Positions 48,903 through 60,767 of a stretch of DNA of 64,000 nt are shown here, one piece after another. The notes beneath the pieces are model-generated. The model made no database searches. It was not told where the DNA came from and saw only the letters and a list, made by a program, of their open reading frames with translations. The number at the start of each line of letters is the position of its first letter. Within the stretch, counting starts at the first letter, position 1. A program made the position numbers and the translations under genes. The stretch is from Morella rubra (lineage: Eukaryota > Streptophyta > Magnoliopsida > Fagales > Myricaceae), in the NCBI GenBank assembly GCA_003952965.2, contig RXIC02000068.1, positions 56,389 through 120,388 on the forward strand, given 5' to 3'.

Positions 48903-51366
48903 TAATGGATAAGTTTTTGATAAAGAAGCCAGCCAGCGTAGGGTCATCTAATACTCCTAACGTGGCACTAGTTCTGAAACGAATACTAGTTCAAAAAGAC
49001 CTCGTTTCTATTTAGTCCAGGATGATATTGTTGCTGACCCAGGGTTACGTAAACCCATTGAAGAATATGATGTTGGGATTAGGATCAAGTTCGTAGGGAG
49101 TATTTGATCAAAGGTCCTTTCAACCGTGGCCATGATTTTCCCAAGAAGCAATATGGGAAAACAATGAGGGGTTTGGAGTTATGGTTCAAAGATTATAATG
49201 GTTTGGAATATAGTGTATCAAAGGATGAAGGTGTATTGCTTGTGGTGTTATCTATTTAGGCAATCTAGAGGAAAGATCCGGGGGAGATGTGTTTACATCT
49301 ATGGGATTTAGCAATTGGAAAAAGGCAGTGGAGGTTTTTCGTGAGCATGTTGGTGACTGTAATAGTGCTCACAATATGCTAGAGGAAAATGAAGAAGCAA
49401 AAATCAGCGACAAAGTGTGTCGCACATGTTATCCGCACAAGGGTCTGAAGTGAGAATGCTTATCGCATTCGTTTGACAGCATTTTAGATTGCATTCGTTA
49501 TTTTTGGTGCAAGGATTAGCTTTTCGTGGTCATGATGAGTCTGAGAGTTCAATGAGGAAGGGCAATTTTCTTGAGCTCTTAGAATGGTACAGCTTACGTG
49601 ATGAAAAGGTTGCTAAGGCACTTTCTAATGCTCCTGGAAACAACCAAATGACTTCTCCAAAAACTCAGAAAGGAATTGGTGAATGCTGTGCAGCGGAGAC
49701 CACACTTGCCATCATTAAAGATATTGGGGACGGATTTTTTCACTTATGGTTGATGAGTCTCGAGATAATTCAGTGAAGGAGCAAATGGCAGTAGTTTTGA
49801 GATATGTGAACAAACGTGGACATGTGATAGAAAGGTTTATTGGTGTGGAACATGTTACCGACACTTGCTCCCAATCTTTGAAAAATGCTATAGATAATTT
49901 GTTTGCAAGATATGGGTTATCAATATCCAGGTTGAGAGGTCAAGGGTATGATGGGGCATCAAACATGCGAGGCGAGTTCAATGGGTTGAAGTCTCTCATT
50001 TTGAGGGATAATCCTTCTGCTACCTATATTCATTGTTTTGCTCACCAACTTCAATTGGTTATTGTGGCTACTGCAAAGAATAACATCAAAGTTTGTGATT
50101 TTTTCTCTTACACTATGACGATTGTGAATATAGTCGGAGCTTCTTGTAAAAGGAAAGATTCTCTTCGGCAAAGTCAACATGAGAAGATAGTGGAGCTATT
50201 GGATAAGGGAGAATTGTAGTGGAAGGGGCAAAAATCAAGAAACCAGTCTTGCACGACCAGGTGATACTCGTTGGGGTTCATACCACATTACAATAATACG
50301 TCTCTTCAGTATGTGGTCAGCAGTGTTGGATGTGCTTGAAAACATAGGAGAGGATGGCACTTGCACAGAACAAAGATCCACGGCTCTGGGTCTATTGGAT
50401 AACATTCAAAGCTTCGACTTTGTATTCACTATGCATTTGTTGAGAAATATAATTGGGAATTACAAATGAATTGTCACAGGTAATCACAAACAGTACTCAT
50501 TTTTATTTAAAATGTATTCACTATGCATTTGTTGAGAAATATAATGAGAATTACTAAATGAATTGTCACAGGCCTTACAACGAAAGGATCAAGACATTGT
50601 TAATGCTATGAATTTGGTTGGAATTGTGAAGCGTCGGTTGCAGGATTTGAGGGAGAAGGAATGGGATGAATTTTTGGAAGAAGTCAAAACTTTTTGTGTG
50701 AATAATTCTATCACTGTGCCCAATATGGAAGACATTATTCCAACTCGCGGTCGAGCTCGGCGTGGAGGGCAAAAAATTACTTATTTGCATCGTTTTCGTG
50801 TGGAAGTATTTTGCCAAGTTATTGATTTGATCGCTCAGGAGATGGATCATCGTTTCACAGAAGCAAATACAGAGTTACTTCTTTGTATAGCATGTCTTGA
50901 TCCAAGAACTCATTCTCAGCGTTTGATCATGCTAAGTTACTTCGTCTTGCTGAGCTTTATCCAGAAGATTTCTCAGCAATTGATCGTGTTGTACTTAGAG
51001 ATCAACTTCGAAACTACATTTATGATGTGAGAAGTCATGATGCTTTTTCTGGGCTTCAAGATATTGGAGGTCTTGCTATGAAGATGGTTGAGACAAGAAA
51101 GCATACTCTATATCCATTGGTTTATCTGCTTATTGAGTTGGCATTGGTCTTACCAGTTGCGACTGCAACCGTTGAGAGAGTGTTCTCTGCAATGAAGTTA
51201 ATCAAAACTGACTTGCGTAATAAGATGGGAGATGAATGGATGAATGATAGTTTGGTGGTATACATCGAAAGAAATTTTTGAAACTATTGAGAACGAAGCT
51301 ATTTTGCAACGTTTTCAGAATATGCAGTCCCGTAGGATCCAATTGCCTCTCAGTATCAGCAAATAG
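48903..51366 (+). pseudogene. Degraded hAT (TTF/DUF4371-type) transposase
   Basis: Starts with ATG 48903 (MDKFLIKKPASVGSSN) and quickly loses frame. Recognisable blocks in changing frames are a TTF-type zinc-finger region (about 49130-49440), DUF4371 (49510-50215; LMVDESRDNSVKEQ, RLRGQGYDGASNMRGEF, HCFAHQLQLVIVA), a middle region (RPGDTRWGSY, about 50255; GLLDNIQSFDFVF) and the C-terminal hAT dimerisation domain (51110-51270; PVATATVERVFSAMKLIKTD). There are at least four frameshifts or stops (near 48965, 49255, 49770, 50217 and 50925). No complete transposase can be made from this copy. Confidence 0.88.
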
Positions 51367-51511
51367 TAAGGTACTTGTATTTTAATATTTTAGTCCTTAA
51401 TTTTTTATATTTTAACTCTAAGATATTTTTTTACAAAATTTTTTTTTTGTCATTTTTCTTTAGAAGTTCGACCCCTTCAATTATATTCCTAGTTCCGCCA
51501 CTGTTCTTAGT

Positions 51512-53180
51512 TAATTCAAAAGTCCTTTATGTCTTCATACAGGGAATTGGAGGACGAAAAAGATATAAGGGATTAGAAAACGACGGAAGTGACTGTAGAC
51601 TGGTGAAATGCATGAAGAGCAGTTGTTATTGGTTATCAAACAAGACAAGCAGAAAATGCGCACACAGTCCACAGAACTGTCTTCAGGGGGCAAGTAGGAA
51701 ATTGTGTGGCGGCTCAGTGGGGTCGAAAGTTTTTAAAAGGTGCTGTGTTTGACCTTAATTTGGTGAAGGCCAAAGATTTGTGTGGAAGCCAGTGGAAATC
51801 CGAAACGAGCGGCTTTCCTCCCCGCTTCCATTGTGCTTGGCATAATGCATATATCACTATATTAATTACATTTTTCCCAATTTACCCTTTCTCTAAAAGA
51901 TCTAAAAAAGATTTCCTTTTTGGTAACCAAGCCAAATTTGTAGCCCCATGGAATCAGAAAAAAAAAAAAAAAAAAAAAAACCCCGAAAAAACACAAAAAA
52001 TTTCAAAATTTCACCATATGCCCAATTATGTGCCATGCAAAAAGTTTCTCTATTAACTTACGAGCAAAATGCTTTCTTTGTAATTTTGCTAATTATAAAT
52101 AAACCTAAATTTTCAATATCTATTTGTACATAATTATCTATCTATTTAATGTTGGAAGTCTTTTACTTGTAATTCTAATTATTAAACTAAAATTTTGTAA
52201 TATCAGTTCGAACTACAAACTTCATCCCATTTAGTCCAAGAAGATTCTACAATTGAGTAGAACAATATGGACGGCTGGATTTTAGGAAAGGCAAAATTGA
52301 AGACTAAGGTAATGTTTGGCAAGAAAATATTTTAAGAATTTTGAGTTTAGTTTTTCTTTGACTTTTTATAGAATAAATGAAATCATCTACATTAGGGAGG
52401 AGTTAGTAATAATGAAAAAGAATGTGTGAAAAGAATTTTTTTTAAACAAATTAAAATTATTTCATAACCAAATATCACTAAGTGTCATAAAATTTATAAT
52501 TCAAATCGAGAGGACCAAGGTCTTAATTTTTTTTTTTTGTAACTTTTGCTACATTATCAAATAAACTAAAATTTTGTAATATAATTTCGCGTCTCATAAT
52601 TATCCATATCTATTAGAATCTGTTTCCAAAAGGTCTTTTTCTTTTTTTCTGTAACTTTTGCTACATTATCAAATAAACTAAAATTTTGTAATATAATTTC
52701 GCGTCTCATAATTATCCATATCTAGCAGAATCTGGTTGCCCAAAAATTAGCAAGTTTCTTCTAATATTGTAAATCATCTACAGGGGAGAAAGTTAATGAT
52801 AAAAGTGGATAAATAGAAAGGTAATAATTGGGTTAGAGGACCAGATCTATTGGTGGAGCGGTGGCCAAGTCCTAAACCCTACTGCCACCGAAACTCTTTC
52901 CCCACTTTACCTAAAGGAAAAAAGGAAAATGAAAAAAAAAGAAGCAAGTAAATGTGTGCCAGAAACGTCTTTTTCTTCCATACCCATCAAAATAACTATT
53001 TACACCTTAAACATGCATATATAAATAAATATATACAAAAAAAAAATCAAGAGCACAAAATTAAAAACTTAATAAATAAATACAAGAATGATGAAGAAAA
53101 TAAAATTCATAAATTAATAAATAAAGCAAGAAATTCAAGGCCCCCTCAAAAGCAATCCCTAGACTCTAGCCGCTACACTC
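51512..53180. other. Intergenic, AT-rich
   Basis: No gene seen. Contains an A run at 51958-51980 and the 112-bp tandem duplication listed separately. The right end is the PDX1 upstream region. Confidence 0.5.
52514..52744. repeat. Two-copy 112-bp tandem repeat
   Basis: The sequence gtaacttttgctacattatc and the ~90 bases after it occur at 52539 and again at 52651, nearly identical. The duplication is therefore fairly recent. Confidence 0.9.
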
Positions 53181-53286
53181 TCTCTCTTTTATAGTTTATA
53201 TACCAATACCAGCCTTCACTCTCACCACCGCCTCATTCGCTCTTTCTCTCTCTTTCTCGACCATTCACGAAGTTTTGTCTATCAGG
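53181..53286 (+). promoter_or_regulatory. PDX1 core promoter and leader
   Basis: A TATA-like agtttatata lies at about 53194-53202, followed by a CT-rich leader (ctctttctctctctttctc) leading to the ATG at 53287. The spacing is reasonable for a short 5' UTR. Confidence 0.55.
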
Positions 53287-54219
53287 ATGGCTGACACCGG
53301 AGTTGTCACCGTTTACGGTAACGGAGCCCTTTACGAGACGGCCAAGAAATCGCCGTTCTCGGTCAAGGTAGGCCTGGCCCAGATGCTGCGAGGCGGGGTT
53401 ATCATGGACGTGGTGAACGCGGAGCAGGCCCGTATCGCTGAGGAGGCGGGAGCATGCGCCGTCATGGCACTGGAGCGCGTGCCGGCGGATATCAGGGCTC
53501 AGGGTGGGGTGGCCCGAATGAGTGATCCTCAGATGATCAAGGAGATCAAGCAGGCAGTGACCATCCCGGTGATGGCCAAGGCCCGAATCGGCCACTTCGT
53601 AGAGGCCCAGATCCTGGAGGCCATCGGCGTCGACTACGTGGACGAGTCTGAGGTGCTCACCCCGGCTGACGAGGACAACCACATCAACAAGCACAACTTC
53701 CGCATCCCCTTCGTCTGCGGCTGCCGAAACCTCGGCGAGGCCCTGCGGAGGATCCGCGAGGGCGCGGCAATGATCCGCACCAAGGGCGAGGCCGGAACCG
53801 GGAACGTGGTCGAGGCCGTCAGGCACGTGCGCTCCGTCATGGGGGACATCAGGTTGCTGAGGAACATGGACGACGACGAGGTCTTCGCCTTCGCTAAGAA
53901 GATCGCCGCCCCGTACGACCTCGTGATGCAGACCAAGCAGCTCGGCAGGCTGCCCGTCGTGCAATTCGCGGCCGGCGGGGTGGCAACCCCAGCCGACGCC
54001 GCGCTGATGATGCAGTTGGGCTGCGACGGCGTATTCGTGGGCTCCGGGGTGTTCAAGAGCGGGGACCCAGCGAGGAGGGCCCGGGCAATCGTGCAGGCCG
54101 TGACCCACTACAGCGACCCTGAAATGCTGGCGGAGGTAAGCTGCGGGTTGGGCGAGGCCATGGTGGGTATCAATCTCAATGATGATAAGGTGGAGAGGTA
54201 CGCGAACCGGTCAGAGTAG
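53287..54219 (+). CDS. PDX1: Pyridoxal 5'-phosphate synthase subunit PDX1
   Basis: A single-exon gene of 310 aa, the usual PDX1 length; Arabidopsis PDX1 genes also lack introns. PDX1 is the synthase subunit of the cytosolic PLP synthase. It condenses ribose 5-phosphate, glyceraldehyde 3-phosphate and ammonia, the last supplied by the PDX2 glutaminase, and assembles as a dodecamer of (beta/alpha)8 barrels. Both catalytic lysines are present at their standard numbers: Lys98 ([12 protein letters not shown], sugar-phosphate imine) and Lys166 ([11 protein letters not shown], the relay lysine). Other family motifs include [42 protein letters not shown] and [12 protein letters not shown] 53287 begins [12 protein letters not shown], matching the family start. 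The coding sequence is very GC-rich at third positions, unlike its AT-rich flanks. A truncated tandem copy follows. Confidence 0.97.
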   Translation: MADTGVVTVYGNGALYETAKKSPFSVKVGLAQMLRGGVIMDVVNAEQARIAEEAGACAVMALERVPADIRAQGGVARMSDPQMIKEIKQAVTIPVMAKARIGHFVEAQILEAIGVDYVDESEVLTPADEDNHINKHNFRIPFVCGCRNLGEALRRIREGAAMIRTKGEAGTGNVVEAVRHVRSVMGDIRLLRNMDDDEVFAFAKKIAAPYDLVMQTKQLGRLPVVQFAAGGVATPADAALMMQLGCDGVFVGSGVFKSGDPARRARAIVQAVTHYSDPEMLAEVSCGLGEAMVGINLNDDKVERYANRSE

Positions 54220-55400
54220 AAACGGATAATTGATGGGTAATTAAAGAACGAGGAGTGAAGGCTTCTACACTATTACAGCCAAGATTACTAGTTTTGCTTT
54301 GTAATAGCCGGGATTTCGGCTGGGAACAAGATTATGGTTCATGGACTAAGAAATTGTCTACCTCATAAACAAGGAGTTGTAGGGGCTTATTACGTGGTTG
54401 TGGAAACAATTGGGTCATGTTCGTTTATCTTTAGTAGCTTAATGAAAGAATTAAGTCATTTTCGTCTATGAAAGTGGATGGATTTTGGTCGGCAAAACCA
54501 TGCATGCAGTGGATTTTGGTAGCTTATTCTCATTCCTTTCGTTTTAGTGTCTATCGGATAGCAGTGGAATAATGTTCCTTATTGCTATTCCTCTTTTGTT
54601 TATGTTGTGTCTTGGGCAATTCTTATGGCAGTTGCCCACGTTGTTATGCAGGCAATGATGTGGTGCACTAACTGAAAATTGCCTGTTGAATCCTTTTGAG
54701 GAAGATTATAGATCCTTGGAAGTGGAAGACTAGTCATCTTCTTGTGGTCATAGAGGACAATTTTGGCAGGCTTAGATTTTCCTTTTTGTTAGCTTTTGAC
54801 CACAATGATCAAGTTATAGTCTGCTTGAGATCTATTGGTTGTTTGGGTCATAATGCTTATCGGTGTTGCACTTTAGGCTTTGAAGGACTTAGAGGTTGTC
54901 TATCGTGGTTGTTTACTTGTTGTTTGAGTGAGACAGGATGTGGGGATGTGAATCAAGAGAAGTCGTATTCGATTTGAGTAGCGATAGATCTAGTCTACGT
55001 TACTGTGTTTATTCTCTGACCCGCCTCAGCCCTCATGCATGTGTCCTCTAGATCCCAGACACCTTGCTACTTGATTGATTCGGCCAAATGTAGAACGCAA
55101 ACAGCACCATAAAGGAAACAAAATGGCGATTGTTCACCACGTCCTTGTCCTATACCTTCGTAAATTCGAGGATTTTTCCAACCACCAAGTGTTCGACCAA
55201 ATGACCCACTACGGCCATGGTATGGACTTGTATGTAGCCGTTCATCTAGAAGAAGATGATGAAGAATAAGAGGTGGAGGAAGGTATAGTTGAAGCTGCGG
55301 ACTGTTTTTTTGTTGTTCTCTCTCTTCTCCAATGACCAATCTACGAAAAATAGTGAGAATTCTAGAACATGACCCGCCTTAGCCCTCATGCATACTTAGC
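54220..55400 (+). repeat. PDX1 3' flank, first copy of tandem duplication
   Basis: This 1.1-kb flank recurs at 56237-57412 with a handful of substitutions and small indels. The open frame at 54696-54977 is intact in both copies only because the copies are nearly identical; it has no recognisable domain. The first part should hold the PDX1 3' UTR. Confidence 0.85.
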
Positions 55401-55429
55401 AGTGTCCTCTAGATCTCACCCCGGCACCT

Positions 55430-56236
55430 TGCTACGAGGACATTGACATCAACAAGCACAACTGAGGAGGCGGGAGCATGCCCGTCATGGCACTGGAGCG
55501 CGTGCCGGCGGATATCAGGGCTCAGGGTGGGGTGGCCCGAATGAGTGATCTCAGATGATCAAGGAGATCAAGCAGGCAGTGACCATCGGTGATGGCGGCC
55601 CGAATCGGCCACTTCGTAGAGGCCCAGATCCTGGAGGCCATCGGCGTCGACTACGTGGACGAGTCTGAGGTGCTCACCCCGGCTGACGAGGACAACCACA
55701 TCAACAAGCACAACTTCCGCATCCCCTTCGTCTGCGGCTGCCGAAACCTCGGCGAGGCCCTGCGGAGGATCCGCGAGGGCGCGGCAATGATCCGCACCAA
55801 GGGCGAGGCCGGAACCGGGAACGTGGTCGAGGCCGTCAGGCACGTGCGCTCCGTCATGGGGGACATCAGGTTGCTGAGGAACATGGACGACGACGAGGTC
55901 TTCGCCTTCGCTAAGAAGATCGCCGCCCCGTACGACCTCGTGATGCAGACCAAGCAGCTCGGCAGGCTGCCCGTCGTGCAATTCGCGGCCGGCGGGGTGG
56001 CAACCCCAGCCGACGCCGCGCTGATGATGCAGTTGGGCTGCGACGGCGTATTCGTGGGCTCCGGGGTGTTCAAGAGCGGGGACCCAGCGAGGAGGGCCCG
56101 GGCAATCGTGCAGGCCGTGACCCACTACAGCGACCCTGAAATGCTGGCGGAGGTAAGCTGCGGGTTGGGCGAGGCCATGGTGGGTATCAATCTCAATGAT
56201 GATAAGGTGGAGAGGTACGCGAACCGGTCAGAGTAG
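55430..56236 (+). pseudogene. 5'-truncated tandem copy of PDX1
   Basis: Starts within the codons for [14 protein letters not shown] (about residue 52). Four small deletions of 1, 1, 2 and 3 nt lie between about 55475 and 55595. From 55596 (ARIGHF) to the stop at 56236 it is identical to the intact gene by eye. The 3-nt deletion turns ATG GCC AAG GCC into ATG GCG GCC, removing catalytic Lys98. It lacks the N-terminal third and its promoter. The left junction is a mosaic: a piece of CDS (acatcaacaagcacaact) and 3'-flank sequence (gacccgcc...caccttgctac) are shuffled at 55367-55462. Confidence 0.92.
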
Positions 56237-57412
56237 AAACGGATAATTGATGGGTAATTAAAGAACGAGGAGTGAAGGCTTCTACACTATTACAGCCAAG
56301 ATTACTAGTTTTGCTTTGTAATAGCCGGGATTTCGGCTGGGAACAAGATTATGGTTCATGGACTAAGAAATTGTCTACCTCATAAACAAGGAATTGTAGG
56401 GGCTTATTACGTGGTTGTGGAAACAATTGGGTCATGTTCGTTCATCTTTAGTAGCTTAATGAAAGAATTAAGTCATTTTCGTCTATGAAAGTGGATGGAT
56501 TTTGGTCGGCAAAACCATGCATGCAGTGGATTTTGGTAGCTTATTCTCATTCCTTTCGTTTTAGTGTCTATCGGATAGCAGTGGAATAATGTTCCTTATT
56601 GCTTATTCCTCTTTTGTTTATGTTGTGTCTTGGGCAATTCTTATGGCAGTTGCCCACGTTGTTATGCAGGCAATGATGTGGTACACTAACTGAAAATTGC
56701 CTGTTGAATCCTTTTGAGGAAGATTATAGATCCTTGGAAGTGGAAGACTAGTCATCTTCTTGTGGTCATAGAGGACAATTTTGGCAGGCTTAGATTTTCC
56801 TTTTTGTTAGCTTTTGACCACAATGATCAAGTTATAGTCTGTTTGAGATCTATTGGTTGTTTGGGTCATAATGCTTATCGGTGTTGCACTTTAGGCTTTG
56901 AAGGACTTAGAGGTTGTCTATCGTGGTTGTTTACTTGTTGTTTGAGTGAGACAGGATGTGGGGATGTGAATCAAGAGAAGTCGTATTCGATTTGAGTAGC
57001 GATAGATCTAGTCTACGTTACTGTGTTTATTCTCTGACCCGCCTCAGCCCTCATGCATACTTAACAGTGTCCTCTAGATCCCAGACACCTTGCTACTTGA
57101 TTGATTCGGCCAAATGTAGAACGCAAACAGCACCATAAAGGAAACAAAATGGCGATTGTTCACCACGTCCTTGTCTTATCTATACCTTCGTAAATTCGAG
57201 GATTTTTCCAACCACCAAGTGTTCGACCAAATGACCCACTACGGCCATGGTATGGACTTGTATGTAGCCGTTCAAAACAGGAAACTCTAGAAGAAGATGA
57301 TGAAGAATAAGAGGTGGAGGAAGGTATAGTTGAAGCTGCGGACTGTTTTTTTGTTGTCCTCTCTCTTCTCCAATGACCAATCTACGAAAAATAGTGAGAA
57401 TTCTAGAACTCT
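56237..57412 (+). repeat. PDX1 3' flank, second copy
   Basis: Counterpart of 54220-55367, ending at aattctagaac, where similarity stops. It contains one extra short segment (aaaacaggaaac) near 57274. Confidence 0.85.
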
Positions 57413-57780
57413 CATGGAATTATCCTAAGAACTATGGTCTGTGGATAGGAACAAGAAAAATACACTTATCACTTCAGTTCGCAATGTGTTCCTAAATTCC
57501 TGCTCTTTAATAATTCATTCCATGATCTATCACTTTTCTGCATATTGTGATCTCTAAATTAAGATCTAATAACGAATATTGATTAAAAATAGGATGTGTG
57601 ATATGATCTCACTGGTAAGGTATTCATACGGAATATATTACAGAAAAGATTAATTGATAATTCGAGGAGGTTTTATGGTAAAAAATAGTTGTTTTGGAGG
57701 CAAAATAAAAATGAGTTGGTAGTTTCGGGGAGTGAAGTGTAAAAGTTCTTATGCCAAATTTGAGTGCCAAAGGTTTCCAG
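57413..57780. other. Intergenic, no gene seen
   Basis: AT-rich sequence between the PDX1 duplication and the MULE element. Confidence 0.4.
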
Positions 57781-57789
57781 TTTTGTTTT

Positions 57790-58277
57790 GGGAAATTAGT
57801 ATTTTAGTCCATGAGTTTTGGGCACTTTTTCAATTTAGTCTTTCACTTTCAAACTTCAAAAATTTAGTCCTTGAGTATTCATTTTTTTACAAAAACACCC
57901 TTCCGTCACTTCTCCTTCCAAATAATTAACGAAAGCTCTTTGCCACTTCAGTACGATGACACGTGACATCACTTTAACGTCAAATCAACGGACAGCAGAC
58001 CATACCTGCAGACCAGACCAGACCAGCAGACCATACAAGAAGACCAGAAGACTAAATCAGCATACCAGACCAGTGTCTTATTCCGTTGGTGCTAAAGTGA
58101 TGCCACGTGTTATCGTTGCTGACGTGGTAGAGAGCACCGTTAATTATTTGGACGGAGGAGTGACGGAAAGGTATTTTTGTAAAAAAAGAATACTCAAGGA
58201 CCAAATTTTTTAAAGTTGAAAATGAAGGACTAAATTACAAAGCGCCCAAAACTTAGGGACTAAAATGGTAATTTCCC
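57790..58277. mobile_element. MULE-type MITE with ~190-bp TIRs and 9-bp TSD
   Basis: Begins gggaaatta and ends taatttccc. About 190 bp at each end are inverted repeats (e.g. ttagtccttgagtattc and gaatactcaaggaccaa; ccaaataattaac and gttaattatttgg). It is flanked by a perfect 9-bp duplication ttttgtttt (57781-57789 and 58278-58286). Long TIRs and a 9-bp duplication are typical of Mutator-like elements. The central ~90 bp are a cagacc-rich imperfect repeat not shared between the arms. No transposase. Confidence 0.9.
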
Positions 58278-58286
58278 TTTTGTTTT

Positions 58287-60767
58287 CAAGGAAAGGTGAC
58301 TGACAGTAATAAGGACAAAGTGGGTAAGGTTTCTGATGTCCTGAGGGCATAAGATGCAGGATATTAGCACTCGTGTGGACAGGTCCAGGCCCATGCCATC
58401 AAGCTGCGACTGCTGGGGAATACTTTTTGTGCAGTTTGATAACAGGAGACGATGCTTGTTTTTGATAAAATGTTGGACAGTTAATTAATCCATAAGCAGA
58501 GTTAATTAAATGTTGGAGGAGACTTTGGAAAGAGATTTGTGGTTGTCAAATCGATGCAATTCAAAGTACAAATGGAGTTATACGATATATTATTGAAAGA
58601 CTCGGTGGAATTCGAGGCAAAAATTAGAGATTTTCTTGAAAGTTGTCTCGAGTTACCATTTGGATTAGTCTCTTAATTGGGTTTGGTTAGCATGACAGGA
58701 ATGTGTCTTCCGAGTTCAACATGGAACAGGAACTGGCCAGACATTCTTGTACAATTAAGGAGTAGGATTTATAAGCCAAAGCAAAAACGTATCCCTTACT
58801 CGTTAAGGCATAGACGGGGGGACCCTATAAATAGGGGTAGCTAAACATGGTCATCCCTATGGTTCCCTTTATGGGATTCTTTCTTTGGAAGCGTGCGAGG
58901 CTTTGGTATCACTAGAAAAGAGAGTATCTGTCTAGTTTAATTATCTAATAAACAATTCTAGAGGGAGCTTCTGAAAAAAAAAAAAAAAAATTCCTAATGG
59001 GATATAAATCACAAAATTGTCCCAAATCTCAAATTATAAAAATTCATCAAATTCCACCTCTGAAAATACTTGCAAGTCAGGAACTGCTAGCTTAAAACAG
59101 AGAAAACTCTGAATGAAAAAAAAAATACAATGCTTTTTATTTATTCTCTTTTACAATTTATGTAAAATATTTATTGGCGACTTGTATCTTCAAATAAGAT
59201 GAAATTTAATTTAATTTATTAAAAGACTTACCACAAATGGAGATTTCATATGGCTTTCAGAGAAACTTTCTCCTCTGTCAATCTGGCTGTTCCATTGCAT
59301 CTCACCTCCATGACTATCTCCACTTTCCATCGCCTGAGAATCCTTTGCCCCTTCCTTCTTAAGCTGCCGGGAAGGAGGAGATTCGGCTGCTCTTCCCCCT
59401 TCCTCTTTTGCCCTTTTCCCTTCCATGTTCGTCTCTCTATTCTTCCCTCCTTTTGTTTTTGTCTCTGTCCACTGCATCTTTGCACCAAATCAGCACGTGG
59501 CACCCACGTGCCATCACAGCGATAGGAATCTCCGCCCACAGATATCTCTCGTAGGACATCAAGGCAGAGTTGCTATGCAGTGGCACCAAATCATTCAATT
59601 TTGCCAATGCTTACATTGTATTATCAACTTTTTTATGAAAAAAATCATGAATATTAGTATAGGAATCCTCTCCAATCTCTTTCCTTTTTACTCTGCTCTT
59701 CTTTATGATTTAATTCGAAGAAAGATAGATAAAATTTATAGACATTAAAATATTTAAAGATGTTTGTATTAATTATCGGACAGTATAGATCGTACAATAT
59801 TCAATGTTTTATGATAAATTGGGTCATCTAATTTAGATAACAAATTAAAAATTATCTCAATCCATATATCAACCCTTGCTATCATTAAGCTCAACATTAT
59901 CACTTCCCTTAATTTCTTTTCTCAACCCCTCTCCCGTTCGCCCCCTAGATCCCTCTCCTTTCCTGTACTACCTCTCCTTAGTCGAAGGAGCTCACTGATA
60001 TCTCATGATTCTTTATGTCAAGTTAGCTCTAATTAATTATTTTAATTTTATTATATATATATGTTTGAGTTCTTCTACGTGGCAAAACAATATTATCCCC
60101 GTCCGAGGTTTATGTTCTTGTCCTTATATATATGATTATTTAAATTCATTTAACGTTCGCATAAAAATATTTGTAAAAAAACATTAAAATAATTTTCTTT
60201 ACAACTTGTTGCAGCAGTCTAAACAGCGAATTCAGTGCATTATATATATATAATTTTGAAATCTCTATTTTTGTCCGAAGCATTGGAAATTGTTTTACAC
60301 GAAACAAAACAGAAATAAAATTATACGGGTTATTTTAATTTAGACAACCGAACTATTTTTTTGGAGGAATTATTAACGGTAGAGATGATCGGCTTAATTT
60401 GGTCAAGGAGCATTATTTATATGTGTGGATATTCTTTGGAAATTGGAATTATATTGTGATATTAAATTTTTTTTCAAAACTCTATTCTTTTATTGTAAAT
60501 TGTTTTATTAGCATTAATCTAGTACATCATCCATCGAATTATCTACGTTAATTATAGTTTAGTAATCAAAATCTTGGATGTATATTTAGCATGGAATCTA
60601 ACACGTCTCAACTCTATCATAAACTATATAAATTATGGTTTTTTTGTGCATTCATTGTGAGAACAGATATTGCTATATAGAAACCTCCCAAATCCAATAA
60701 TTGGCATGGTCCCCTATACCACTTTTTGTATTCTTTTTGTTTTGTCTCTATAAAAGCGTGGTAGATC
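58287..60767. other. Intergenic, no convincing gene
   Basis: A TATA-like ctataaatagggg at about 58826, with an A run at 58975, looks like a promoter or LTR fragment but no boundaries were found. Short open frames on both strands at 59211-59540 lie in purine/pyrimidine-biased DNA and have no recognisable domain. Two CACGTG G-box cores lie at about 59493 and 59504. Confidence 0.4.

Larger units (their letters stand above)
47345..51503 (+). mobile_element. 4.2-kb hAT transposon with 8-bp TSD
   Basis: The left end caggggcggaacta and right end tagttccgccactg are inverted repeats with one mismatch. The element is flanked by a perfect 8-bp duplication ttcttagt (47337-47344 and 51504-51511). From left to right it carries a homopolymer tract, two GC-rich palindromes, a CT-rich leader, an AT-rich minisatellite in an apparent intron, and a degraded TTF/DUF4371-type hAT transposase. 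Size and content suggest an originally autonomous copy. Confidence 0.95.

Noticed and set aside
53233-54108. 291-codon open frame antisense to PDX1 (and its twin at 55568-56125)
   Set aside because: It is a by-product of the GC-rich third positions of PDX1. No domain, and it is present in the second copy only because that copy is identical.
54696-54977. 93-codon open frame downstream of PDX1, conserved at 56714-56995
   Set aside because: Conservation is explained by the recent tandem duplication. No recognisable domain or promoter; more likely 3' flank.
55067-55339. 90-codon minus-strand open frame with Pro/Leu-rich sequence
   Set aside because: Frame changes in the duplicate at 57180-57380 and no domain; treated as non-coding flank.
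58820-58990. TATA box followed by an A run, possible solo LTR or retroposed transcript
   Set aside because: No paired ends, target-site duplication or coding sequence found; left as intergenic.
59211-59539. Charged open frames on the minus strand
   Set aside because: Compositionally biased, with no family resemblance and no supporting splice or promoter structure.
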